Shown here one piece after another: positions 1 through 8,645 of a DNA stretch of 64,000 nucleotides. The stretch is from Salinicola halophyticus (GTDB lineage Bacteria > Pseudomonadota > Gammaproteobacteria > Pseudomonadales > Halomonadaceae). The position numbers and the translations under genes are program-made. The notes below the pieces were generated by a model. That model made no database searches. It was not told the DNA's origin and saw only the letters and a program-made list of their open reading frames with translations. Position 1 is the stretch's first letter. The number at the start of each line of letters is the position of its first letter. The DNA lies in the NCBI RefSeq assembly GCF_003206695.1, contig NZ_PZJN01000005.1, forward strand, positions 42,483 to 106,482, read 5' to 3'.

Positions 1-354
1 TACGACGAAGTGGCGCTGATGGCGATGCCCTATCTTGATGAGGCGGGCATGGCGCGGGACGGCGCTACCGCCAGCCGCTGGCTGGATACGCTGGTCGATC
101 GGGTGATGCGCCACCCTGACGGGCTCGAGAGGACGGTATTCGAGCTGCAGGCCTACGACTGGGCGCGCAAGCGCTGGATCGAGCCACAGCGCTTCAAGGG
201 GTGGATGCACCAGCTGGTACGTCGGGGCGCGCTGAATCTGGCCTACTATCCGGATGATTTCATCGCCGGCCAACCGGCCTTTCAGCCGACGTTCGAGGGC
301 ATGAGCCTGAACGAATTTCCCTACTCGACCTTCCCCCTCCGGAGCCAGCCATGA
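1..354 (+). CDS. pgaB: PgaB, PNAG N-deacetylase (C-terminal part, cut by window start)
   Basis: Only the last ~117 codons are present; the frame is open from base 1. PgaB is the periplasmic or outer-membrane lipoprotein that partly deacetylates poly-beta-1,6-N-acetylglucosamine before export, and its C-terminal glycoside-hydrolase-like domain binds and cleaves the polymer. The visible piece (the aromatic-rich segments VFELQAYDW and WMHQLVRRGALNLAYYPDDF, then the terminal YSTFPL) looks like the end of that C-terminal domain. The stop overlaps the pgaC start (ATGA), so the two are translationally coupled. The assignment rests partly on the following pgaC and pgaD; the catalytic N-terminal domain cannot be inspected here. 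Confidence 0.88.
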   Translation, partial: YDEVALMAMPYLDEAGMARDGATASRWLDTLVDRVMRHPDGLERTVFELQAYDWARKRWIEPQRFKGWMHQLVRRGALNLAYYPDDFIAGQPAFQPTFEGMSLNEFPYSTFPLRSQP

Positions 355-1637
355 TTGCCGATATCGAAGCCTGGATCGGGTCCATCGACTGGCGGGACGC
401 GATGTTCGCGTTCGCGTTCTATTATCCGATATTCATGGCCTGGATGTGGATCATCGGCGGGCTCTGGTTCTACCTGCGTCGCGAGCGCGGCAGAGACATG
501 ACCCCGCGGCTCGAGAAGCTGGGGCCGGAGGCGCCTCATGTCAGCATCATCGTGCCGTGCTTCGACGAAGAGGAGCAGGTCGAGCAGACGATCCGCTATG
601 CGCTGGCCACACGCTATCCGGATTTCGATGTCATCGCCGTCAACGATGGCAGCAGCGACGAGACCGGCCCGATCCTCGACCGTCTGGCGGACAAGTACGA
701 ACGCCTGCGCGTGATTCATTTCGCCACCAACCAGGGCAAGGCGGTGGCGCTGCGAGCCGGCGCGCTGGCGGCGCCCTCGGACTACCTGGTGTGTATCGAC
801 GGCGATGCGCTGCTGCATCCGTTCGCGGTCTACTGGATGATGCAGCATCTTACCGGCGGGCCGCGTGTCGGCGCGGTCACCGGCAATCCGCGCATTCTCA
901 ACCGCTCGACGCTGCTGGGCAAGATTCAGGTAGGCGAATTCTCCTCGATCATCGGCCTGATCAAACGGGCTCAGCGCACCTATGGCCGCATCTTCACCGT
1001 CTCCGGCGTGATCACGGGCTTCAATCGTGCGGCGCTGGACAGCATCGGTTACTGGCGTTCGGACATGGTGACCGAGGATATCGACGTCTCGTGGCGGTTG
1101 CAGATCAACCACTGGGATATCCGTTTCGAGCCTGAAGCGCTCTGCTACATCTATATGCCGGAAACCCTGAAAGGGCTGTGGCAGCAGCGGCTGCGCTGGG
1201 CCCAGGGTGGCGTCGAAGTCATGCTGCGCTACGGCAGGCGGCTGCTGTCCTGGCGCCAGCGGCGTTTCTGGGGCGTCGCGCTCGAGTATCTCACAAGCCT
1301 GGTGTGGGCCTACGTCATGCTGACCATCGCCGTGCTGTTCTGCGTCGGCTTGTTCGTGCCGCTGCCGGCGCGCTGGCATGTCGCGACGCTGTTGCCGCAG
1401 TGGAATGGTCTGCTGCTGGGGGCCACCTGTCTGATCCAGTTTCTGGTCAGCCTCAGCATCGACCAGCGCTATGAACGGGCCGGGTTCCTGCGTCATTACT
1501 TCTGGGTGATCTGGTATCCGTTGCTCTACTGGACATTATCGACGTTGACCGCGGTCGTCGCCGTGCCCAAGACACTGCTGGCCTCGCGCCGACAGCGGGC
1601 GCGCTGGAAAAGCCCGGACCGCGGGATTCAACCCTGA
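351..1637 (+). CDS. pgaC: PgaC, poly-beta-1,6-N-acetyl-D-glucosamine synthase
   Basis: Inner-membrane family 2 glycosyltransferase that polymerises UDP-GlcNAc into PNAG and passes it across the membrane together with PgaD. The 428-residue length is normal. A membrane segment lies near residues 15-42. The GT-A domain begins around residue 64 (VSIIVPCFDEEEQ) and carries NDGSSD (~99), the metal-binding CIDGDA (~150), the catalytic-base region TEDIDVSW (~243) and the QQRLRW signature (~279). Two or more C-terminal membrane segments follow. The start ATG overlaps the pgaB stop. PNAG synthases are generally activated by cyclic di-GMP at the PgaC-PgaD interface; the GGDEF-EAL protein at 9324 is nearby, but no direct link is shown. 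Confidence 0.95.
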   Translation: MIADIEAWIGSIDWRDAMFAFAFYYPIFMAWMWIIGGLWFYLRRERGRDMTPRLEKLGPEAPHVSIIVPCFDEEEQVEQTIRYALATRYPDFDVIAVNDGSSDETGPILDRLADKYERLRVIHFATNQGKAVALRAGALAAPSDYLVCIDGDALLHPFAVYWMMQHLTGGPRVGAVTGNPRILNRSTLLGKIQVGEFSSIIGLIKRAQRTYGRIFTVSGVITGFNRAALDSIGYWRSDMVTEDIDVSWRLQINHWDIRFEPEALCYIYMPETLKGLWQQRLRWAQGGVEVMLRYGRRLLSWRQRRFWGVALEYLTSLVWAYVMLTIAVLFCVGLFVPLPARWHVATLLPQWNGLLLGATCLIQFLVSLSIDQRYERAGFLRHYFWVIWYPLLYWTLSTLTAVVAVPKTLLASRRQRARWKSPDRGIQP

Positions 1638-1651
1638 CAGGAGCTTGCGCC

Positions 1652-2149
1652 ATGCAAGAGTCTCATCACGATATCCATCGGCAGCGGGGCGCCATCAGGC
1701 TGCCTCGAATCATTCATCGTCCCGACCTGCAGACACGGGGCCAGCGAAGCGTATTCGCGTTGGTGGCGGCTATCGGCTGGCTGCTGTGGCTCTATCTGTT
1801 CCTGCCTCTGGCCACGATCGCCAGCTGGATCTTCGGCGGGCATCGGTTCGACGCCTACGTTATCAACAACCATGGTCATAGCTGGTCCTCGCTGACGATC
1901 TACGCGGTCACCATCGCCCTGGCGGGGGCTGCGCTGTTGATCTGGGCGTTCTACAACTACCGTCGATTTCGCCATGCCGATCGTCGCCGGCCGGCTTTAC
2001 CGGTGACTTCCGAACGACTGGCGCTCTCCTTCGGCGTGAGCTCGGACCAGGTCGCCGAGCTGCAGCGCTCCCGTCACATGACGCTCCGGCACGATGCGCA
2101 GGGCAACATCGTCGGGACTTCCGAGGGCGAAGGCGCTCGCCCGGCATGA
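1652..2149 (+). CDS. pgaD: PgaD, PNAG synthase accessory subunit
   Basis: Small inner-membrane partner of PgaC needed for PNAG polymerisation and part of the cyclic di-GMP-responsive complex. The protein has 165 residues with two hydrophobic segments, roughly residues 35-60 (FALVAAIGWLLWLYLFLPLA) and 80-105, separated by a short loop, and a charged cytoplasmic tail with a possible regulatory helix. An AGGAG ribosome-binding site lies 8 bases before the ATG, and the gene starts 14 bases after pgaC. The tail (RLALSFGVSSDQVAELQRSR) is consistent with PgaD proteins, which are otherwise poorly conserved. This is the last gene of the pga operon. Confidence 0.9.
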   Translation: MQESHHDIHRQRGAIRLPRIIHRPDLQTRGQRSVFALVAAIGWLLWLYLFLPLATIASWIFGGHRFDAYVINNHGHSWSSLTIYAVTIALAGAALLIWAFYNYRRFRHADRRRPALPVTSERLALSFGVSSDQVAELQRSRHMTLRHDAQGNIVGTSEGEGARPA

Positions 2150-2180
2150 CGTAAGGCACGCCCGCTGCGCCGTGCCTCGA

Positions 2181-2215
2181 CGAGAGCGCTCGCGGATTCT
2201 AGAATAGCGCTCTCG
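2181..2215 (+). repeat. Inverted repeat downstream of pgaD
   Basis: A perfect 10-base inverted repeat, CGAGAGCGCT (2181-2190) and AGCGCTCTCG (2206-2215), flanks a 15-base loop. It lies 32 bases after the pgaD stop and could close the pga transcript, but no T-run follows, so it is not a classical intrinsic terminator; it may act with Rho or as an mRNA 3'-end stabiliser. Confidence 0.55.
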
Positions 2216-2315
2216 ATAGGCATCTAATGATTTGCGCGTGCAGAAAATGCGATGCTTCGCGCCTTCGCTCTCCCCGGTGAAGGCGCGCTGCTTTTTTCGC
2301 CGCCCATGCGCCAAT

Positions 2316-2400
2316 CCCTTTATGTCAGTTCCTGTATGTCAGCTCCCTTTACGTCTACTCCCTTTACGTCAGCCCTTTTACATCAGCCCTTTTACGCCAG
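2316..2400 (+). repeat. Six degenerate 14-15 bp tandem repeats in the OPT gene leader
   Basis: Six head-to-tail copies of a unit close to CCCTTTACGTCAGCT end 9 bases before the start codon of the OPT transporter. Copies vary by substitution and by one base in length (14 or 15). The array replaces an obvious ribosome-binding site and occupies a third of the 260-base gap between pgaD and the OPT gene. Function unknown. Confidence 0.8.
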
Positions 2401-2409
2401 AGTGTTTCC

Positions 2410-4575
2410 ATGTCACAACGCATTCCCGATGAAGCACGCCTGCCCGAGCTGACGCTGCGGGGCGTCATTCTCGGTGCCGTCATCACGCTGTTGTTCACCG
2501 CCTCCAACGTCTATCTAGGGCTCAAGGTCGGCTTGACCTTTGCCTCGGCGATTCCGGCCGCAGTCATTTCGATGGCCGTTCTACGTCGCATGAAAGGGGC
2601 CAACAAGCTCGAGAACAACATGGTCCAGACTCAGGCGTCGGCGGCGGGGACGCTCTCGGCGATCATCTTCGTGCTGCCGGGACTGCTGATGATCGGCTAC
2701 TGGCAGGGCTTCCCGTTCTGGCAGACGACAGCGATCTGCGCCATCGGCGGCATTCTCGGGGTGCTCTACACCATTCCGCTCCGCCGGGTGATGGTGGTGC
2801 AGAGCGATCTTCCCTATCCCGAAGGCATCGCAGCCGCGGAAATCCTCGAGGTGGGCAGCCGCAGTTCCCGTGCGTCGGCTGAACAAGAATCCGTCGATCA
2901 ACGCTCGGATGACGAAAGCGCTGTCGTCGCAGGCCCGGTCGTTACAAGCCCGCAGCAGGCGAGCGCGGACCCAAGCCGGACGCGCCAGGACGAGAGCCAG
3001 ACCGCTGGCGAACCCGGTGCCAGAGAGATTCTATTGGGGGGCGTCGTCGCGGCGGCGTTTTCGATCGCCAGCGGTGGCCTGCGCGTGCTGGGAGAGAGCG
3101 TCAGCGTATGGTTCTCGGCCGGCCGAGCGGCCTTTCAGCTTTCCACCGGCTTTTCGCTGGCGCTGATCGGCGCCGGCTATCTCGTAGGCATCGTCGGCGG
3201 CATGGCGATGTTGATCGGCACGCTGATCGCCTGGGGCATCGCGGTACCGTGGCTGACCAGCATCACGCCGTTGGAAGCGGGGCAGTCACTGGCCGACGCC
3301 GGCATGGCACTGTGGTCGGATAAGGTTCGTTTCATCGGTGCCGGCACCATCGGTATCGCCGCGGTCTGGACCCTGGCGACGCTGTTCAAGCCGATGCTGG
3401 TCGGCATTCGCACCTCGCTCGGCGCGATGCGTGGAGATCACGGCGCCTTCCGTGAGCAGCCGCGTACCGACCGCGATCTGCCGGCAGGCATCATTCTGGC
3501 ATTGACCGGCGTGCTGCTGGTGCTATTGACCGGCGTCTTCGCGATCTTTCTGCATCAGGCCGCGCCGCAGCTGGGCGGTGGCGCATTCTGGGCATTGACG
3601 CTGGGCAGCGTGATCTTCGCCGGCGTGTTCGGCTTTCTGATCGCCGCGGCCTGCGGTTACATGGCCGGGTTGGTCGGATCGTCGAGCAGCCCGATTTCGG
3701 GCATCGGCATCGTCGCGGTCATCCTGGTGTCGCTGTTGCTGCTCGGCTTCACCGCTGTCAGCGATGCCTTCGACGCCTTGGATCCCGAAGTCGCCCGCAT
3801 GCTTCCCACGGCGCTGGCGCTGTTCGTGACCTCGGTCATTCTCGCCGTGGCGGCGATCTCCAATGACAATCTGCAGGATCTCAAGACGGGTTATCTGGTC
3901 GGCGCCACGCCCTGGCGTCAGCAGGTGGCATTGATCATCGGCTGTCTGATCGGTGCCATGGTGATTCCGCCGGTACTGTCGCTGCTCTACAACGCTTACG
4001 GCTTCGTCGGCGCGATGCCGCGCGAGGGAATGGATCCCGGCCAGGCATTGGCGGCACCGCAGGCGTCGCTGATGACGGCCATCGTGCGCGGCGTGTTTTC
4101 CCACGATCTCGAATGGACGATGATCATCATCGGTGTGGCGATCGGTGCCGCATTGATCGGCGTCGACGAGTGGTTACGCAAGCGGGGCGGTAGCGCCCGG
4201 TTGCCAGTGCTGGCGGTGGGGATCGGCATCTATCTGCCGCCGAGCATCAACATGCCGCTGGTGATCGGCGCCGTACTCGGCTGGCTGATCGACCGCCGCC
4301 TGCGAGCCCGCGCGCTGGCGCGAGGCGACGATGTCGAGCGCGCCTCGGAGCTGCCGCGCCGCCGCGGAGTCCTGCTCGCCTCGGGGCTGATCGTCGGCGA
4401 GAGCCTGGTCGGCGTGATGCTGGCCGGCGTCATTGGTCTGAGCGGAGCGCCGGCGCCGTTGGCGCTGGTCGGCGACGATTTCGCCGGCACCGCTCAGTGG
4501 TTGGGGCTGGTGGTGTTCATCGCCGTCTGCGTCGGTTTCTATCGACGCGTGCTGGCATCGCCCAGAACCGGATAA
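2410..4575 (+). CDS. OPT family oligopeptide/metal-chelate transporter
   Basis: Multi-spanning membrane protein of 721 residues belonging to the oligopeptide transporter (OPT/YSL) superfamily, which imports peptides or metal chelates with protons. The N-terminus RIPDEARLPELTLRGVILG, then the glycine-rich helix SNVYLGLKVGLTFASAIPAAV, the block NKLENNMVQTQASAAGTL (~70-87) and the later SSSSPISGIGI and DLKTGYLVGATPWRQQ are characteristic of bacterial OPT members. About residues 155-205 form a hydrophilic, acidic, low-complexity cytoplasmic linker (rich in S, E, D, Q). The substrate cannot be predicted. The ribosome-binding site is weak (only GAG about 8 bases upstream), and the leader is built from tandem repeats. 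It appears monocistronic and is convergent with the SMP-30 gene. Confidence 0.9.
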   Translation: MSQRIPDEARLPELTLRGVILGAVITLLFTASNVYLGLKVGLTFASAIPAAVISMAVLRRMKGANKLENNMVQTQASAAGTLSAIIFVLPGLLMIGYWQGFPFWQTTAICAIGGILGVLYTIPLRRVMVVQSDLPYPEGIAAAEILEVGSRSSRASAEQESVDQRSDDESAVVAGPVVTSPQQASADPSRTRQDESQTAGEPGAREILLGGVVAAAFSIASGGLRVLGESVSVWFSAGRAAFQLSTGFSLALIGAGYLVGIVGGMAMLIGTLIAWGIAVPWLTSITPLEAGQSLADAGMALWSDKVRFIGAGTIGIAAVWTLATLFKPMLVGIRTSLGAMRGDHGAFREQPRTDRDLPAGIILALTGVLLVLLTGVFAIFLHQAAPQLGGGAFWALTLGSVIFAGVFGFLIAAACGYMAGLVGSSSSPISGIGIVAVILVSLLLLGFTAVSDAFDALDPEVARMLPTALALFVTSVILAVAAISNDNLQDLKTGYLVGATPWRQQVALIIGCLIGAMVIPPVLSLLYNAYGFVGAMPREGMDPGQALAAPQASLMTAIVRGVFSHDLEWTMIIIGVAIGAALIGVDEWLRKRGGSARLPVLAVGIGIYLPPSINMPLVIGAVLGWLIDRRLRARALARGDDVERASELPRRRGVLLASGLIVGESLVGVMLAGVIGLSGAPAPLALVGDDFAGTAQWLGLVVFIAVCVGFYRRVLASPRTG

Positions 4576-4585
4576 TACCGCGGGC

Positions 4586-5467
4586 TCAGAGCGTCGAATC
4601 ATTGGGCAGGATCACCGGCGTGGTGGCGATGCCGCCGATCTCGACGTCGATCTCGAACAGCGCGCCCGCCAGCGGTTCGTCGGAGCAGCCGGTGGCGGCC
4701 GAAGTGACGAACAGGCGTTCGAGTGTCCCGCCGCCAAAGGTGCAGGACGTGGGGCGGGACACGGGCAACTCGACCTCCCGGTCGAGCGAGCCATCGGCGT
4801 GATAGCGCGCGATGCGGCCGCCGTCCCATAGCGCGATCCACAGTCCCCCTTCGCGATCGCAGGTCATGCCGTCCGGATAGCCGGCGCCTGGCGCCAGTCG
4901 AATGTGCTCGCGCCGATTCGTCAGTTCGCCGTCGTCATCGAGATCGAAAGCGAACACGATCTGGCGTGCGCTGTCGTTATGATAAAGTGTGCCACCGTCG
5001 GGACTGATGGCGGGGCCGTTGGTGACATGGTATTCGCTGTCCATCTCGATCAGGCCGCGGCTATCGAGGCGGAACAGGTGACCACGCACCTCGGCCTCGG
5101 CGTCGTCCATGGAGCCGAACCACAGCCGGCCGTGACTATCGCTTCCGGCGTCGTTGAGGCGGTCGCCGGCCGGCAGCCATTCGATCGGCGTCAGGCGTTT
5201 GCCGATACGCAGGCCGTTGTCGTCGAGTTCGAGTTCGACCACGCCGGAAAGCAGGCCGGCGACGAAGCCACCGCCCTCCCGCGGTAGCAGCCAGCAGCAG
5301 GCCTCGTCGAGATCCCAGCTCTGGCGTTGGTCGCCGTCGGGATAGTAGGCGTGCAGTCTGGCCTGGCGGATGTCGACGAACAGCAGCGCGCGAAGGCTGT
5401 CGGACCAGATGGGGCCCTCGCCGAGTTCGGCGCCGATCTTCCAGACCACCGTTTCGTCCTTGTGCAT
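4586..5467 (-). CDS. SMP-30/gluconolactonase/LRE family lactone hydrolase
   Basis: Soluble six-bladed beta-propeller of the SMP-30/gluconolactonase family, 293 residues. These enzymes open sugar lactones with a divalent metal. Family signatures are visible: GEGPIW (~15-20, first metal-ligand Glu), LNDAGSDSHGRLWFGS (~103-118, metal-binding Asn/Asp region), NGPAISPDGGTLYHNDS (~150-166) and YPDGMTCDREGGLWIA (~197-212, with the catalytic Asp). The start is supported by GGGAGAG about 8 bases upstream. No sugar kinase or dehydrogenase gene adjoins it, so the actual lactone is unknown; the gene stands alone between convergent and divergent neighbours. Confidence 0.88.
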   Translation of the reverse strand: MHKDETVVWKIGAELGEGPIWSDSLRALLFVDIRQARLHAYYPDGDQRQSWDLDEACCWLLPREGGGFVAGLLSGVVELELDDNGLRIGKRLTPIEWLPAGDRLNDAGSDSHGRLWFGSMDDAEAEVRGHLFRLDSRGLIEMDSEYHVTNGPAISPDGGTLYHNDSARQIVFAFDLDDDGELTNRREHIRLAPGAGYPDGMTCDREGGLWIALWDGGRIARYHADGSLDREVELPVSRPTSCTFGGGTLERLFVTSAATGCSDEPLAGALFEIDVEIGGIATTPVILPNDSTL

Positions 5468-5657
5468 GAGGGTTCTCTCCCGGGACTAGTGAAGTGTCGG
5501 TTGGTGTTGGTATCCGTCTCTCTCAGGATTGATACTGTGATGTTCATTGAGGCCGTTGTCACCGCCTTCGTTAGCATAGTGGCGGTGTCGATGAAGGAAA
5601 CAGGATTGTTGAAACGAGCAAGGATCCAAGAGCGATGAGGCGTGTCGAGGTGCCATC

Positions 5658-6572
5658 GTGAAGTGTCTGGTGTTGCAAGCGGAGCACTGCCTGAATCTGG
5701 CGCTGCGCGACACCGCGGCGCAGCGCAGTGATATCGCCTATGTGTCGGCGCCCGAGGCGGTCGATGTCGAGGTGCTGGCGTCAATCAAGCCGGAGGTGGT
5801 GATCGTGCCGCCGCTGGCGGACCCCGGCCGCTGCGAGCCGGCGGTGGTGTATACGCACGCCAATCGGGTCGAGGCGCTGCTCGAGGCGTGTCAGACGTTA
5901 CGAATTCCGCTGGTCTGGTGCGTCTCGGACGCGGTCTACGAGGATGGCGCGGAAGGGCCGATCGACGAGGCAGTCGTGCCGCGGCCGCGCGACACCGCGA
6001 TGCGGCGTCTCGTTGCCGTCGGTGAGGGCGTGCGCCGATACCCGCAGCACCTGATACTGCGTCTGGGTCCGCTGTTCGGCAGTGAAGGCGACGATGCCTG
6101 GTTGAGTGACCTGGTGACGGCATTGATGCACGGTGAAACGGTGCGCGCGCCTCAGGATCTGGTGCTGTGCCCGACCTCGGTCACGGCCGTGGCGCGGGCG
6201 CTGACGGGGATGCTGCTGCAGCTCGCCAGTGGCGCCGGAGCCTGGGGGACCTACCATCTCTGCGGCACCGAACCGGTCAGCGTCTTCACCTACTGCTCCG
6301 TGGTCCGGACCCAGCTCGAGACGCGCCTCGAGGGGGTGGGCGTGTCCATGACACTTGGCGAATTGCAGGCGCTCAATCAGCACCACGATACGCCGTTGCG
6401 GCGAGTGCTCGATTGTCGCCGGCTGCTCGATGTCTTCGGGATACACCAGAAGTCCTGGCGGGTAGAGCTGGGCCTGATGCTGGATGCCTGGTGTCAGCAG
6501 CACTATCCCGATCGGGAAGAGGCCGATAATGGCAGTCCAGGCACTAGCAGGGGAGAAACGGCCCGCGCATGA
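5658..6572 (+). CDS. RmlD-like sugar-nucleotide reductase homologue, probably degenerate
   Basis: A 304-residue protein that resembles the extended SDR / dTDP-4-dehydrorhamnose reductase (RmlD) fold. It has a VYEDGAEGPIDE segment like the VFDG...Y.E of RmlD, then HLILRLGPLFGSEGD and WGTYHLCGTEPVSVFTYC. Two hallmarks are missing: the N-terminal GxxGxxG nucleotide-binding loop (here KCLVLQAEHCLN) and the YxxxK catalytic pair, replaced around DTAMRRLVAVGEG. It may therefore be a binding or structural paralogue rather than an active reductase. GTG start after a GAGG. Its stop overlaps the start of the acyltransferase (ATGA), which suggests a joint role in envelope lipid metabolism; that is inference. 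Confidence 0.7.
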   Translation: MKCLVLQAEHCLNLALRDTAAQRSDIAYVSAPEAVDVEVLASIKPEVVIVPPLADPGRCEPAVVYTHANRVEALLEACQTLRIPLVWCVSDAVYEDGAEGPIDEAVVPRPRDTAMRRLVAVGEGVRRYPQHLILRLGPLFGSEGDDAWLSDLVTALMHGETVRAPQDLVLCPTSVTAVARALTGMLLQLASGAGAWGTYHLCGTEPVSVFTYCSVVRTQLETRLEGVGVSMTLGELQALNQHHDTPLRRVLDCRRLLDVFGIHQKSWRVELGLMLDAWCQQHYPDREEADNGSPGTSRGETARA

Positions 6573-7327
6573 AAGTCTTTCGCAGTTTGATCTTTTACAT
6601 CGGTTATTTTCTGGCGATTCTGGTTTCCGGCCTGTTGATGCTGCCGATCGGTTTCGCGCTGCCGGTGCGTTCACGATTCCAGCTGTTCAATTGGCATAAC
6701 CGGTTTATCGTCAGCTGGCTGTCGCTGACCTGCGGCGTCCGCTACCACGTGCAGGGCCGCGAAAGAGTGCCCGAGGGGCCGTGCGTGGTACTGGCCAACC
6801 ATCAGAGCGAGTGGGAGACCGTCTACCTGCAGTTGCTGAAGACGCCGATCTGTACCGTGCTCAAGAAGGAGCTGCTCAGCATCCCGCTGTTCGGCTGGGG
6901 CGTGCGCCTGCTGAAACCGATTCCGCTGGACCGTTCGAGGCCTTCGGCCGCGATGCGTCAGGTCCTTTCCCACGGCAGACAGCGTCTGGAGGAGGGGCTG
7001 TCGGTACTGATCTTCCCAGAGGGTACGCGCGTGCCGCCGGGAGAGCGCCGTCGCTTCAACAAGAGCGGCGCGGTGATCGCGTGTCGGACGGGTGTGCCGG
7101 TGCTGCCTGTCGCCCACAATGCCGGCGAGCGCTGGGGGCGCCACTGGGTCAAGCAGCCCGGCGTGCTCAATGTGGTCGTGGGAGAGCCGATCGCTACCGT
7201 GGGGCGCCGGCCTGAGGAGGTGATGGCCGAGATGGAGGCCTGGATCGAGCGTACGCTGGACGAGATCTCCGAAGTCCCGCGTCCGCCGCTGCCGGAAAAA
7301 GCCCCGCCGGCAGAGCTTCCCTCCTGA
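6569..7327 (+). CDS. plsC: 1-acyl-sn-glycerol-3-phosphate acyltransferase (PlsC-type)
   Basis: Membrane-anchored lysophospholipid acyltransferase, 252 residues, that transfers an acyl chain to lysophosphatidic acid in phospholipid synthesis. It has an N-terminal membrane segment (~7-30), the acceptor/catalytic box NHQSEWET (~76-83; the usual NHxxxxD box with Glu in the Asp position), the glycerol-phosphate box LIFPEGTRV (~147-155), and the fourth PlsC block (CRTGVPVLPVAHNAGE). Coupled by ATGA overlap to the preceding RmlD-like gene and followed by a strong bidirectional terminator. Several PlsC paralogues usually coexist in one genome, so the symbol denotes family rather than proven orthology. 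The downstream fabA-fabB genes are convergent. Confidence 0.88.
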   Translation: MKVFRSLIFYIGYFLAILVSGLLMLPIGFALPVRSRFQLFNWHNRFIVSWLSLTCGVRYHVQGRERVPEGPCVVLANHQSEWETVYLQLLKTPICTVLKKELLSIPLFGWGVRLLKPIPLDRSRPSAAMRQVLSHGRQRLEEGLSVLIFPEGTRVPPGERRRFNKSGAVIACRTGVPVLPVAHNAGERWGRHWVKQPGVLNVVVGEPIATVGRRPEEVMAEMEAWIERTLDEISEVPRPPLPEKAPPAELPS

Positions 7328-7362
7328 GCGATGAAGGGCGCGATCGGTATGAGATAGTCATG

Positions 7363-7390
7363 AAAAAGGCGCCCCGCGGGGCGCCTTTGC
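7363..7390. terminator. Bidirectional terminator between plsC and fabB
   Basis: A perfect stem AAAGGCGCCCCG / CGGGGCGCCTTT (7365-7388) is flanked by A-runs on the left and T-rich sequence on the right, so it can act in both directions between the convergent plsC-type gene and fabB. Confidence 0.85.
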
Positions 7391-7414
7391 GTTGGTGACG
7401 ATGATCGCTCGGGC

Positions 7415-8632
7415 TCAGCTCTCGAAACGATCCAGCACCAGACAAGCGTTGGTACCGCCAAAACCGAAGCTGTTGGACAGCACACGCCGAACATCGACAT
7501 CATCGCGACGTTGGCGAACGATATCGAAACCGTTGGCCTGCTCGTCGAGCGTGTCGATATTGGCCGAGGCGCAGATGAACCGGTTCTGCATCATCAACAG
7601 CGAGTAGACCGCCTCCTGCACGCCGGTAGCGCCCAGCGAGTGACCGGTCAGCGACTTGGTCGAACTCATCGCCGGCGTGCTGTCGCCGAACACTTCGCGA
7701 ATCGCCTTGAGCTCGGCGACATCGCCCACCGGCGTCGAGGTGCCGTGGGTGTTGACGTAGTCGACCTTGCCTTCCAGTCCGGCCAGCGCCTGACGCATGC
7801 AGCGTGCCGCCCCTTCGCCGGAGGGCGCGACCATGTCATGGCCGTCGGACGTGGCACCGTAGCCGGTGATCTCGGCATAGATCTTGGCGCCGCGGGCCTT
7901 GGCGTGTTCGAGCTCTTCGACCACCAGCATCCCGCCACCGCCGGCGATGATGAAACCGTCGCGATCCACGTCATAGGGCCGCGAGGCCTTTTCCGGGGTG
8001 TCGTTGTAGTGGGTGGTCAGCGCTCCCATTGCGTCGAACAGGCACGACAGCGTCCAATGCTCTTCCTCGCCGCCGCCGGCGAACACCACATCCTGCTTGC
8101 CGAGCTGGATCTGCTCGACGGCGCTGCCGATGCAATGGGCCGAAGTGGCGCAGGCGGAAGAGATGGAGTAGTTGATACCCTTGATCTTGAACGGCGTTGC
8201 CAGGCAGGCCGATACCGTGCTGCCCATGGTCCGGGTGACCCGGTAAGGGCCGACGCGACGCAGGCCTTTCTCGCGCATCACGTCCGCGGCTTCGACCTGA
8301 TTGGCGCTGGAAGCGCCGCCGGAGCCGGCGATCAGACCGGTGCGCGGATTGGAGACGTCGTTGGCCTCCAGCCCGGCGTCGTCGATAGCCTGCTGCATGG
8401 CGATGTAGGCGTAGGCTGCCGCATCGCCCATGAAGCGCAGCTGCTTGCGATCGACCAGCGCTTCGATATCGATGTCGACCACGCCTGCGACCTGACTACG
8501 AAAGCCGAGTTCGGCATATTCCGGTTTGAAACGGATACCGGAGCGCCCCTGGCGCAGGGAATCGAGGACCTGTTGGGCGTCGTTGCCCAGGCAGGAAACG
8601 ATACCCAGGCCGGTGACTACCACTCGTTTCAT
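7415..8632 (-). CDS. fabB: FabB, beta-ketoacyl-ACP synthase I
   Basis: Condensing enzyme of type II fatty acid synthesis that extends cis-unsaturated acyl-ACP made by FabA. 405 residues from [16 protein letters not shown]; a longer frame upstream reads through the fabA-fabB spacer and is not used. The active-site cysteine lies in [14 protein letters not shown] (~163), with catalytic histidines in [11 protein letters not shown] (~298) and [10 protein letters not shown] (~333). The C-terminal [17 protein letters not shown] motif is intact. Immediately follows fabA on the same strand (13-base gap), the classical fabAB operon of gammaproteobacteria, usually controlled by FabR or FadR; no operator is evident. 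Confidence 0.97.
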   Translation of the reverse strand: MKRVVVTGLGIVSCLGNDAQQVLDSLRQGRSGIRFKPEYAELGFRSQVAGVVDIDIEALVDRKQLRFMGDAAAYAYIAMQQAIDDAGLEANDVSNPRTGLIAGSGGASSANQVEAADVMREKGLRRVGPYRVTRTMGSTVSACLATPFKIKGINYSISSACATSAHCIGSAVEQIQLGKQDVVFAGGGEEEHWTLSCLFDAMGALTTHYNDTPEKASRPYDVDRDGFIIAGGGGMLVVEELEHAKARGAKIYAEITGYGATSDGHDMVAPSGEGAARCMRQALAGLEGKVDYVNTHGTSTPVGDVAELKAIREVFGDSTPAMSSTKSLTGHSLGATGVQEAVYSLLMMQNRFICASANIDTLDEQANGFDIVRQRRDDVDVRRVLSNSFGFGGTNACLVLDRFES

Positions 8633-8645
8633 GGAAGCCTCCCGC

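Noticed and set aside
321..1496. 391-codon minus-strand open frame over pgaC
   Set aside because: Antisense shadow of a well-supported glycosyltransferase gene in GC-rich DNA; His/Gln/Arg-rich with no family resemblance or ribosome-binding site.
2181..2215. Intrinsic terminator after pgaD
   Set aside because: The stem is perfect but the loop is 15 bases and no T-run follows, so it is listed only as an inverted repeat.
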